Assembly: GCA_013178295.1 (NCBI GenBank)
Contig: JABLWW010000001.1
Location: 62,001-126,000 of the forward strand
Origin: Anaerolineae bacterium
Lineage (GTDB): Bacteria > Chloroflexota > Anaerolineae > Anaerolineales > Anaerolineaceae
Direction of reading: 5' to 3'
DNA: 64,000 nucleotides
Shown here: piece after piece, positions 33,567 to 41,844 of the stretch
Layout: each line of letters starts with the position of its first letter
How positions within the stretch are numbered: position 1 is the stretch's first letter
Translations under genes and position numbers: made by a program
The notes under the pieces: model-generated
The model's input: the letters and a program-made list of their open reading frames with translations, nothing else
Database searches by the model: none
What the model was told of the DNA's origin: nothing

Positions 33567-36124
33567 AGAACGAGCCTGGCGGTAGAACCCCGAATACCTT
33601 TTTCGACTTCGATCCGGGCTGGGAAGTGGTCTTTCAGTTCTTCAAGATGTGTGATAACCAGGATTTTTGCGAAGTCCTGCTGCACCAGATTGATAGCTTC
33701 TACCAGACGTTGCCGTCCCTCGGCATCTTGACTGCCAAAGCCCTCGTCAATTACTAGGGTTTGCAGGCGCGCGCCAGCGCGTTGTGCCAGGACGCGCGAG
33801 AGCGCCAGGCGAATGGCAAAGTTGATGCGAAACGCTTCTCCGCCCGAATACATCTCATATTCACGAGCGCCAGCCGGATCGTGAATGATGATATCCAGTG
33901 TTTCTTTTTTGTCATCGCGGTTTTTGTCTTTGAATTCGCGCTGGGTTGAAAAAGAGACAGACATTCCTTGAGGGGATAGGCGGTCAAGGATGGCATTGGC
34001 ATGAGCCTCAATTTCGGGTAACGCTTGTTCGATAAGCAGGGCTGGGATGCCGTCTTTGCTGAAGGCGCGCTCCAGAGACTTGAGCTGTCCGATCAGACGG
34101 TTTTTCTCTTCTTTTTGAGCGGTGAGTGTCTTCAACCGCTTGTGGAGATTTTTGAGCACCTCGACCGATTGTCTGGCAGCGCCGACTTCGAGGTGTAAGT
34201 GGTTTTCGCGCTCTTTGACCGCCAGCAGTTCGGCTTCTGCCTGATTGAGATCGGGTAATGAGGCTGCCTCGCAAGCGTATCCCGCTTCGGCTTCTTCGTA
34301 AGCGCGTTGCTGGGCGAGAATTTCCTCATCGCCGCTGCGGATTTGTTGCTGGAGCGCAGCGATTTCGCGTTCCAAGGGTGCTAAGGCGGAGCGGGCATTT
34401 TCCAGCAGACGATATTGCTCTTCGCTGGAGCGGTGTTCCTGTTCTGCGATGCGTACAGCCTCGTGCGCTGCGGGGTCGTATCCCATTTCTTTCATCGAAG
34501 CATCAATTTGCGCCAGTTCGGTGCGCGCCTTGTGCGCGTAATCGCCTTCTTCTAGAACGCGGTTTATCTCGATCAGTTTGGGTTGATTTTCCGTTTGCCA
34601 TTTTGCTATCAGCGTTTCGATTTGCATTTTTCGGTCGGTGAGCTGGTCAAGCAGACGTTGTTGTTGGCGCAGCTTTTCTTCGAGGGTAGAAATCTGTTGC
34701 AGGGCGGCTTCGATTTCCTTGCACTGGGCGCTGGCTTGTTGGATGGCTTCAATATTTGTACGGTAGGCGTCTCCCTGAGCTTTTCCCTGTGCGGTTAGAT
34801 CATCAATCAGTTTTTGCCGGTCTTCGGGGGTGAGCGGTTGCCCACACAGGGGGCACTGTGCTCCGCTGGTAACGTTGAGCCGCTCGATGCGCTCTTTGAG
34901 CTCGTTCATCAGGTCTTTGAGCCGTTTATTTTCCGCCTGGCAGTTGGATTGGGTTTCCTGTGCCTGTCTGAGCTGGTTCTCAAGTTCGTTTTTCTTCTCA
35001 ACCTGTGTTTGCAGCTGTGCAATCTCCGTTTGCGTTTGTTGCAGGTTTTGGTTCAATTGACTTAACAACAGGCTATTTTGTTCAATCGCTGCTTGCTCCT
35101 CCTGCAGAAAGCGTTGCTCTTGCTCAAGACGGGTGCGTTCGGTTTCGATTTTTAGCACGACAGCGGAGCGTTGCATTTCAAATTGATGAAAGTCAGCAGC
35201 CAGCGCTTGCCAATGTTGTAATTCTTCACGCAACTGTTGCCAGCGCTGGTAAGCGGCTTCGATTTCGTTTGCTGCTTCGATCCGCTGTTGAAAAGTCTGA
35301 TGTTCGCTCATCCGGTTTTGCAAGTCTTCCTGACGCTGTTGCTGCCGCTGGCGCATTGTCTCAAGCTGTGCGGCGAGCATATCTACCAAACGGCGTTTTT
35401 CGGCAAGTGCAGCCGCCAGCGCACGTTGTGCTTGAAAACTTTTCTCCTTTTCTTCCCGCAGAGCGGTTATCTGCTCAAGCTCTTTTTCGAGGACAGCCAG
35501 CCTTTCGCGGCGTTGGCTTTCCTCTGCCAGTTCGCTGTTGATTTCTTGAATGTTGCTGCTGAGGATATATAGTTCTGCTTCCTGTGTCTTGCGTCTTGCC
35601 GCGGCGCGTTCGCGGTAAGTTTCCCAAATATCTAGCCCAAGGATGTTGCTCAGAATACGCTTACGGTCGCCTGGGCGCTGCTGAGCAAACTGATCGGCTT
35701 TTCCCTGCAGAAAGAAAGATGCATTGGTGAAGGTTTCATAGTCCAGACGCAAAGTGCTTTGGATGCGCTCATCGGTGCTTCTCACCGCGCGCTCGCTCAA
35801 CGGACGCCAGCCTCGCGTATTATCGTAGATGAAGAGTTCAACCAGCATGGGTTTATTGCGGGTTTTTGCCCTTTGAACGCGATACACATTGCCCTCGTAT
35901 TCAAAGTCGAAGATGACTTCGGCGGTGTTGGCATGGCTGTTGATGACGGAGTCGTCCCTGCGGCGCGCCTGACCGAACAATACCCATGTCATCGAATCCA
36001 GTATCGAGGATTTACCTGCGCCGTTTGCACCAGAGATACATGCCAGATCAAAACTTGTAAAGTCAAGTTCGACCAGGTCTTGATATGAGAGAAAGCCAGC
36101 AATTTGCAATCTTATAGGAATCAT
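33563..36124 (-). CDS. sbcC: SbcC/Rad50-type SMC ATPase
   Basis: About 853 residues. The N-terminal ATPase lobe starts MIPIRLQIAGFLSYQDLVEL and has Walker A GANGAGKSSILD. A long coiled coil (about 175-670) is interrupted by the zinc hook CPLC near 423-426. The C-terminal lobe carries the ABC signature YSGGEAFRINFAIRLALSR, Walker B TLVIDEGFGSQD and a D-loop. It forms the SbcCD complex that cleaves hairpins and processes DNA ends. The ATG at 36124 matches the normal family start; the longer frame from 36193 would overlap sbcD. It follows sbcD by 37 nt. Confidence 0.94.
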   Translation of the reverse strand: MIPIRLQIAGFLSYQDLVELDFTSFDLACISGANGAGKSSILDSMTWVLFGQARRRDDSVINSHANTAEVIFDFEYEGNVYRVQRAKTRNKPMLVELFIYDNTRGWRPLSERAVRSTDERIQSTLRLDYETFTNASFFLQGKADQFAQQRPGDRKRILSNILGLDIWETYRERAAARRKTQEAELYILSSNIQEINSELAEESQRRERLAVLEKELEQITALREEKEKSFQAQRALAAALAEKRRLVDMLAAQLETMRQRQQQRQEDLQNRMSEHQTFQQRIEAANEIEAAYQRWQQLREELQHWQALAADFHQFEMQRSAVVLKIETERTRLEQEQRFLQEEQAAIEQNSLLLSQLNQNLQQTQTEIAQLQTQVEKKNELENQLRQAQETQSNCQAENKRLKDLMNELKERIERLNVTSGAQCPLCGQPLTPEDRQKLIDDLTAQGKAQGDAYRTNIEAIQQASAQCKEIEAALQQISTLEEKLRQQQRLLDQLTDRKMQIETLIAKWQTENQPKLIEINRVLEEGDYAHKARTELAQIDASMKEMGYDPAAHEAVRIAEQEHRSSEEQYRLLENARSALAPLEREIAALQQQIRSGDEEILAQQRAYEEAEAGYACEAASLPDLNQAEAELLAVKERENHLHLEVGAARQSVEVLKNLHKRLKTLTAQKEEKNRLIGQLKSLERAFSKDGIPALLIEQALPEIEAHANAILDRLSPQGMSVSFSTQREFKDKNRDDKKETLDIIIHDPAGAREYEMYSGGEAFRINFAIRLALSRVLAQRAGARLQTLVIDEGFGSQDAEGRQRLVEAINLVQQDFAKILVITHLEELKDHFPARIEVEKGIRGSTARLVL

Positions 36125-36161
36125 ATCTTTTTTTGATGTGTATCCAGACGCTACCCTGTGC

Positions 36162-37388
36162 TCAGGAAGTTTCGTTGAATATTTCCTGAGCAAGTTTGCT
36201 CAGCGCCGTTGCGTCCTCGGGAGAGGTTTTTGTGGCTTGCAGGTAGAGATTCAGAAGCTGAGCTGGTTCCATTTGGCTGATGGCTTGATCTTCTGGAAGG
36301 CGAAAGCGGTTTTCAACTTTTGGGCGGCGGATGAAATGAAATTCAAAGGCATCCTGTGTATATTGTCTTATGGCCTGTTCGTCAATCATCGATTCGAGAT
36401 GACGGGGATATTCGATTACGAGACGCACAATTGAATCTGCCATTTCCTGTTGATTGGGCAGGGCAGCCATGATGCTTTGCAACACTTGCTGGTCTGATGT
36501 GATCTCGGCTCTGCAGTCAATAAAACGTCTGCCTTGCAGTTGGCGCCATTCGATGCGGGTTTTTTGCCCTTTTTCGAGATGCACAATGACGAAGGATTTA
36601 TCGTCCCGGGCTTCGCCCCAGTCAACGCGCTCGATGGAGCCGGAATAGATGATTGGGTGATGACCATCTGGGCTGAGGTTCTGCGCTTTGTGAATGTGCC
36701 CCAGCGCTACGTAGTCCAATCTTTTGTCTTGCATCAGTGAAATTGGTAAGACGAGGTCGCCACCCAGCATGACACTGCGTTCTGCTCCGTATGTGGCTCC
36801 TTCCACAGAAGCGTGGGCGGTGAGAACGAGCGGAAGGTCGGGGTCGGTCTGATCCAGCAGAGAAGGGATCAGGGCTTGGACGTATGTCTCTATGGCTTCG
36901 TTAATCGCTACATGGCTCGCAGCGCTCAACTCCTGGGCGGCCATGAGCGCAGAGCGTGTAATCCAGGGCAGCCCGATCACCTGTAGGGCTAACCCATCCA
37001 GGTCTTGGGGCTTTAGCAGACAGGCGCGGCTGATGACCGAGACATGCGGTATTTTCAGTGTGTCGAATTCCTGTAAAGCGTGTGCTCGTCCGAAGGCAGG
37101 AGACAGGTCGTGGTTCCCAATGACGAGGATGGTGCGGATACCTGCCTGTGAAAGACGCATGATACGCCGTTCCCACTCTCGCTGGAATGTTGGCGATGGG
37201 GTACGGTCTTTGTATGCATCTCCGGCAAAGAGGACGACATCCACCTGTTCGCTGATTGCGGTGTCCACAATTGTATCGAGAGCAGCGAGAAAATCGAGGA
37301 CACGTATGGGCAAGCCGCTTTGCGCATCGCGGCGTCCCTGGCTTGCCATATCAATGTGAGCGTCTGCGAAGTGCAGTAACTTGATCAT
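36162..37388 (-). CDS. sbcD: SbcD/Mre11-type nuclease
   Basis: A 408-residue calcineurin-like phosphoesterase nuclease. The metal motifs are HFADAHID (about 6-13), FAGDAYKDR, VIGNHDLSPAFGRA, and later ALGHIHKAQ. The C-terminal half is the capping and SbcC-binding region. With SbcC it forms the ATP-dependent double-strand-break and hairpin nuclease. The start overlaps the stop of the upstream C39-like gene by 4 nt, so it is coupled to it. Confidence 0.94.
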   Translation of the reverse strand: MIKLLHFADAHIDMASQGRRDAQSGLPIRVLDFLAALDTIVDTAISEQVDVVLFAGDAYKDRTPSPTFQREWERRIMRLSQAGIRTILVIGNHDLSPAFGRAHALQEFDTLKIPHVSVISRACLLKPQDLDGLALQVIGLPWITRSALMAAQELSAASHVAINEAIETYVQALIPSLLDQTDPDLPLVLTAHASVEGATYGAERSVMLGGDLVLPISLMQDKRLDYVALGHIHKAQNLSPDGHHPIIYSGSIERVDWGEARDDKSFVIVHLEKGQKTRIEWRQLQGRRFIDCRAEITSDQQVLQSIMAALPNQQEMADSIVRLVIEYPRHLESMIDEQAIRQYTQDAFEFHFIRRPKVENRFRLPEDQAISQMEPAQLLNLYLQATKTSPEDATALSKLAQEIFNETS

Positions 37389-38707
37389 GGACAGTTGCTA
37401 ATCCCCAGTTGACCGAGTCTGTCAGTGGAAGGGATAAAATTCGGGTGATATTTGAGACTTTGACAGAGGTCTTCTATGGCCCCCTGCTGATCACCCAATG
37501 CAATACGTGCTGAAGCACGCCAGTAAAAGCTTTCTTCGAGATAAGGTTCATACGTGGCTTCCAGGACAGTAGTTGCAAGGTTGATCACGTCCTGGTAGCG
37601 CCCGGTGTAATAATATGCAAAGTAGGGTCCGGTCTGATACCAAACAATGCGGAATGGACGGGTGCTCTCAGGCAGGGTTTCATAGAGTAGAAAAGCCTGG
37701 TCGTAAGCCGCGGCAGCGCTGTAATAGTCTTGCAGGCGCACCAAGCTGGTGCCGCGGTTGAACCAGGCAAAGAACTGGTCATTGCCGCTTTGGGTGTAGA
37801 TTTCTTGAGAAGCCCGTTGCGCGGCAATCTCTTCGCTTTTGCGTTCGTCGGCATAATCGCCGAGCAGAGTCAAGAGATGTCTTTCCCTGTCTTGGGAATA
37901 GACAACGAGGAAAACGTAGTTGAAAGACCGCCATTCTTGTAGCAGGGTGTCGTAGCTTACCGGATAATCGGGAGAGTAAAAGGAATCCTGGGTGTTGAAT
38001 TCCCCCTTTGTATCGTCATAACCGGTAAGTACGGAGTAATGTCCCATCCAGCTGATCTTGCCGGTGGTTGTTTCGCGAATATAGGTACCCTTTTCCACCA
38101 GAACCGGATAACCGCCCGCCAGGAGGGCTTTGAGCAGTTCAATCGTGCCGCCAGAACGCACAATCACACCGAGTGAGGTTTCTTCACGCACGTAGTCTGC
38201 CATTTCATAGGGCATTACATTTTTATCTTTTTCGAAAGGCTTGAGCCATCTGCCAGTGTCCATGCGGTCACCTTCCCAGCCCCAGTAGGAGAGCAGCATT
38301 GCCAGGTTGGCAGGGGCACAGTAATTCCATACGCCGTGCTGATCCATATAGCGCACGCCGCTAAGCCTCACGCTGCCTGGCAGTGGAGTGGGGGTTAATG
38401 TGGGTGTGGCAGAGGGCATGCCGGTTGGTATGGGGGTGGCTGGCGCGCTGGTAGGCGTTATCATCGCAATGGCAGTTAGTGTGCCCGCAACGGCGGTCTG
38501 CTGTTGATCTTCTGGCTTGAAGACAGCCTTCTCAGGAGGGAAGAAGATGTAAAAAATGCGTGTGCTGATTTGTTCAAAGCGGTAACTGAGGCGTTCCCGG
38601 ATGGGTTTAACAGCCAGGATGATAAAAACCAGCAGGACTGCGATACCCGCCAGGGTAAGCGCAGCGGGGATGAGTATATGTTTTTTTTGCCGCAGAGTTT
38701 TTAGCAT
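37385..38707 (-). CDS. Membrane-anchored C39-like cysteine peptidase with TPR-like tail
   Basis: A 440-residue protein. One N-terminal membrane segment (about 11-33) is followed by a Thr/Pro linker (about 80-110) and a C39-like peptidase domain (about 112-275). Cys is in NYCAPANLAMLLSYWG, His in GHYSVLTGYDD, and Asp in NTQDSFYS. Residues about 290-440 carry helical TPR-like units (AWFNRGTSLVRLQDYYSAAAAYDQAF, seen in part, and ALGDQQGAIEDLCQSL). It may process exported peptides; no bacteriocin or ABC exporter gene is nearby. TATAAT lies 6 nt before the ATG, predicting a leaderless mRNA and a promoter separate from the upstream kinase genes. Confidence 0.85.
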   Translation of the reverse strand: MLKTLRQKKHILIPAALTLAGIAVLLVFIILAVKPIRERLSYRFEQISTRIFYIFFPPEKAVFKPEDQQQTAVAGTLTAIAMITPTSAPATPIPTGMPSATPTLTPTPLPGSVRLSGVRYMDQHGVWNYCAPANLAMLLSYWGWEGDRMDTGRWLKPFEKDKNVMPYEMADYVREETSLGVIVRSGGTIELLKALLAGGYPVLVEKGTYIRETTTGKISWMGHYSVLTGYDDTKGEFNTQDSFYSPDYPVSYDTLLQEWRSFNYVFLVVYSQDRERHLLTLLGDYADERKSEEIAAQRASQEIYTQSGNDQFFAWFNRGTSLVRLQDYYSAAAAYDQAFLLYETLPESTRPFRIVWYQTGPYFAYYYTGRYQDVINLATTVLEATYEPYLEESFYWRASARIALGDQQGAIEDLCQSLKYHPNFIPSTDRLGQLGISNCP

Positions 38708-38719
38708 GATGGAATTATA
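38708..38719 (-). promoter_or_regulatory. Predicted leaderless promoter of the C39-like gene (-10 box)
   Basis: TATAAT (38714-38719) lies 6 nt before the ATG at 38707 on the minus strand. No convincing -35 box is visible. Confidence 0.5.
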
Positions 38720-38791
38720 ACATCTTCAAAGTATCGCCCCGTGAGAAGGTTTTTCTTGTGATGCGCTTGTTTGCTGCCCTGTAGATGTGGT

Positions 38792-41700
38792 TTACTGGAC
38801 ATGCCGATAGGCGGTGAAGTTGTCGAACATCACTCTAAATCCCTGCGGGTCAGCTTTATCCTGGTTACCTGTCATAATTGCCACACCGCCATCAGCAGGC
38901 AGGGTTGTATCATCGAGCGAGTCAATGAGCTTGTCATTGATGAGAAGAGTGATGTTGGTGCCGGTGCAGTCCAGTGCCATGTGATTGGTACCCCAGGTTT
39001 CCAGATTGGTCAGAGTTTTCCAGGCGATGAGGGGTTTAAATTTGTTGTCTTTGAGTAGCTCGATTTGGTATGCCTGGGCGAAAGGATCAATCTCTACGAC
39101 ATAGAAGTTGCTGTTGTCTTGTATGCGGCACATTGCCCCGTAATAACCCAGAAACTGATTATTTTTGGACTTGTCTGAAATGCGCACGTCAAATTCGATC
39201 ACCTGAGGGCTAAAATCAACAGGGGGAGTTACCCAGCGGAAAAACCCGCGCTCAAAGACGTGGATAAAGTATTCTTCGCCTTCATACCCCCAACTTTCGC
39301 GGTTATCTGTGCCTTCTTTCCACTTCTTTGTGGAGAAATCGTCACTGAAGAAGTAAGGACTCTGTACAGCGGGGGAGGTTGGGGTGGGGGCATTTTCGCT
39401 GGCGTCTAACAAGTGGGCGTAGAGCGGGATAATGGCTGCCTGCTCCTCTGTGAGTATCTTCTCAGCCTCAATGTACAGTCTTTGACGTTCCAACGGATCA
39501 TTCATGCCAGCCGCTTGCTGCACCAGCTGATCAAAGCGGGCGTCGGCAAAGAATCCCGGATTGGATTCTGAGGTTGATAAAAAGAGGGTGTTTAAGAAAT
39601 TATCGGGGTCGTTATAATCAGCAGCCCAGCCGTATGAGAAAAACTGAAAAGCGCCCGCCTGGCGTTTTTCGGAAAATTTCTGCGCGTCAGTGTAACAGTC
39701 TATGCTGACATCGACACCCAGCTGAGACCACATGCTCACCAAATATCTTGCCAGCTGTATGGCAGGTGTTGCCGGGTCGTCGCAGGCTCCCGAGGCGGAT
39801 CGCAGGGAGAAGGCAACAGGCGGTAGCCCTTCGCCTTTGGGATAGCCAGCCTGAGCGAGATAAAAGCGTGCCTGTTCGAGGTCGTAGCGAATCCCAACCT
39901 CGCGGTAAAGGTCGCGCCCCAAAACCTGCGGTGGGGTCAGCGTGGTCAGAGGGGCTGTATCGTAGCCATACAAATTTTTGGCAAAATCCGCAACACCCTG
40001 GCGGTGTATAGCCGCTGAGAATGCTTTGCGCACCAGCACATTATCAAAGGGGGGCATACGCGTGTTGAAGACGATAAAACGGCTGGTTGGTGTTTGGGCA
40101 AGCTCTAGTTCCAACCAGGGGATGGAGCGCGCCATGTTTTCTATGGGTATGATAACTTTACCAGGCAGAGGGGGGGGATTGGTTGGAGTTGGGGATGCGA
40201 ACAACTGAGTCTGGATCAGCGGATTAGTGGTGGGTATCGCCGGGTTGGTTTGCGGCTCGGCGACGTTGATGCTAGACCAATCGGTCTGTGGCAGGATGAC
40301 TAGAACGCCCACCACGCAGAGAATGACTGCTAGAAGCCCTGCGCCAAGCAGTGCCCAGAGCACCCAGTTTCGCTTTTTGGTGGGCGTTGGCGCAGAAGGG
40401 GAGAGAGAGGGAGGGGAAGTGGGAGCAGGGGTGTAAACCGCTTCGAAAGGGGTTGTAGGGGGAGCGGCTGTTGTTACGACGGCAGCGCCTTGAGCCAGTT
40501 GAATTTTGTTGCTGACTTCGGCGACAATAGTATGTAGCTCATCGCGCATTCCCCCGGGCGGGGCGACAGCCAGGGCACGCTGGTAGTCAATCAGTGCGCC
40601 CTGCAAGTCGCCAGTGCGCTCTTTACCCTCTGCTACTTGCAGCAGAACTCTTGCCAGTTCTCGTCCGCCGATGGCTGGCGCGAGGCGGTAGGCTTCCTCC
40701 AGCTCGTGCAGCGCTTTATCTGTTTGCCCCACACCAAGATAAATCTGTGCGCGCTCGACCGCTGACCTGACCAGCCGTTCCTGTGGGGTTTCCGCCTTTG
40801 GCGGAGGGGGGGGCGGGGCTTCGATGGTCATAGTTGATTCTTTACTTGTGGATGGCTGCGGAGCTGCTTCGTAGGGTGCTTCCAGTGCCTGTTGCCATTC
40901 GGCAAACGTTGGGCAATCTTTCAGAGAGGAACTTTCCCATGCGCGGGTAAACAGGTCTGAAATTTGCGCGCCGTGGTTTTGATAGAGTGACCCAACCAGG
41001 ATTTCATATCGTTTGTTGATGCATTGTGTTTCTTCCAGGTCGAAATACTGCTCACCATAAGCTGCCTGACGGACTTCCTTATCGCACCAACCAAGCATTT
41101 CTGCCAGAAGGACTGCCCCGGCAAAGCGATCACCCTCTGCTGACCAGTTTCCTTCTTTGGTGGTGCGGTGTGCATACCCTGAGGAAGCACTTGGAGGTAC
41201 CTGCGGACGGGGAAAGCCGGGTGCGTACATGTCTTCAACATCTACCAGCGCTACCAAACTGCTTTTGCCTTCTGTGGGCATGGATGAAGTTTGCAGACCG
41301 GGTAAAAGGACATTTGGGGCGGAAAGATCGCAGTGTGCCAGACCCTCTGCTTCCATACGCGCCAGGATAGCTGCAAGCGACTTTGCCAGCAGACGACTCT
41401 GGTTGACCGTCAGCGGCTTTCCGCTGAGTATAAACTCTTGCCAGTTCTCCCCATACACCCATGGCATGACCACCGCGTACAACAGGTTCTCGTACTTTTC
41501 TAAGAGGTCGCCATGCTGTTGCGGTGTCAACACCAAGCGGCGACAGACCTGCAGACCGGGGAGACTGGCGAACGGTGCCATGCGCTCGACACCTTCCGCA
41601 ATACGGGCTTCGCGAAAGCTGAGGTTGAAGATTTTGATCGCATGACGCCCGCCGTCTGGGGTGCTGAGCTGATATACTGTGGCACGCCGCCCACTTTGAC

Positions 41701-41794
41701 CATAGGGCATTCCTTTTGCAGCGGGATGCTCGGTAAATGTATATGTTTGATCGTTGATGGTTAATGTGGTGTTGACGCTTGGGCGCAATTCCAT
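38792..41794 (-). CDS. Kinase-like / TPR / transmembrane / peptide-binding / LamG-like fusion protein
   Basis: A 1000-residue five-part protein. Residues about 1-310 form a divergent protein-kinase fold: Gly-rich YGQSGRRATVY, Lys54 in HAIKIF, HCDLSAPN (Asp156, Asn161) for HRD, and LVDVED (Asp185) for DFG, so key catalytic residues are kept. TPR helices span about 340-435 and a single membrane helix about 474-499. Outside, about 555-795 matches the C-terminal half of oligopeptide-binding proteins (NTRMPPFDNVLVRKAFSAAI, GWAADYNDPDNFL); the first lobe is missing. Residues about 813-1000 form a LamG-like module. Likely a sensor that couples an external ligand to an internal kinase (inference). 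It follows the kinase-vWA gene by 50 nt. Confidence 0.85.
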   Translation of the reverse strand: MELRPSVNTTLTINDQTYTFTEHPAAKGMPYGQSGRRATVYQLSTPDGGRHAIKIFNLSFREARIAEGVERMAPFASLPGLQVCRRLVLTPQQHGDLLEKYENLLYAVVMPWVYGENWQEFILSGKPLTVNQSRLLAKSLAAILARMEAEGLAHCDLSAPNVLLPGLQTSSMPTEGKSSLVALVDVEDMYAPGFPRPQVPPSASSGYAHRTTKEGNWSAEGDRFAGAVLLAEMLGWCDKEVRQAAYGEQYFDLEETQCINKRYEILVGSLYQNHGAQISDLFTRAWESSSLKDCPTFAEWQQALEAPYEAAPQPSTSKESTMTIEAPPPPPPKAETPQERLVRSAVERAQIYLGVGQTDKALHELEEAYRLAPAIGGRELARVLLQVAEGKERTGDLQGALIDYQRALAVAPPGGMRDELHTIVAEVSNKIQLAQGAAVVTTAAPPTTPFEAVYTPAPTSPPSLSPSAPTPTKKRNWVLWALLGAGLLAVILCVVGVLVILPQTDWSSINVAEPQTNPAIPTTNPLIQTQLFASPTPTNPPPLPGKVIIPIENMARSIPWLELELAQTPTSRFIVFNTRMPPFDNVLVRKAFSAAIHRQGVADFAKNLYGYDTAPLTTLTPPQVLGRDLYREVGIRYDLEQARFYLAQAGYPKGEGLPPVAFSLRSASGACDDPATPAIQLARYLVSMWSQLGVDVSIDCYTDAQKFSEKRQAGAFQFFSYGWAADYNDPDNFLNTLFLSTSESNPGFFADARFDQLVQQAAGMNDPLERQRLYIEAEKILTEEQAAIIPLYAHLLDASENAPTPTSPAVQSPYFFSDDFSTKKWKEGTDNRESWGYEGEEYFIHVFERGFFRWVTPPVDFSPQVIEFDVRISDKSKNNQFLGYYGAMCRIQDNSNFYVVEIDPFAQAYQIELLKDNKFKPLIAWKTLTNLETWGTNHMALDCTGTNITLLINDKLIDSLDDTTLPADGGVAIMTGNQDKADPQGFRVMFDNFTAYRHVQ

Positions 41795-41844
41795 CTTACT
41801 TCTCTTTCGGTTTTTCGCTTATGGTAACTAAATTTTAATCTGTT

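Noticed and set aside
35005-35541. 178-residue plus-strand open frame inside sbcC
   Set aside because: It is antisense to the coiled-coil region of sbcC, whose repetitive codon use keeps the opposite strand open.
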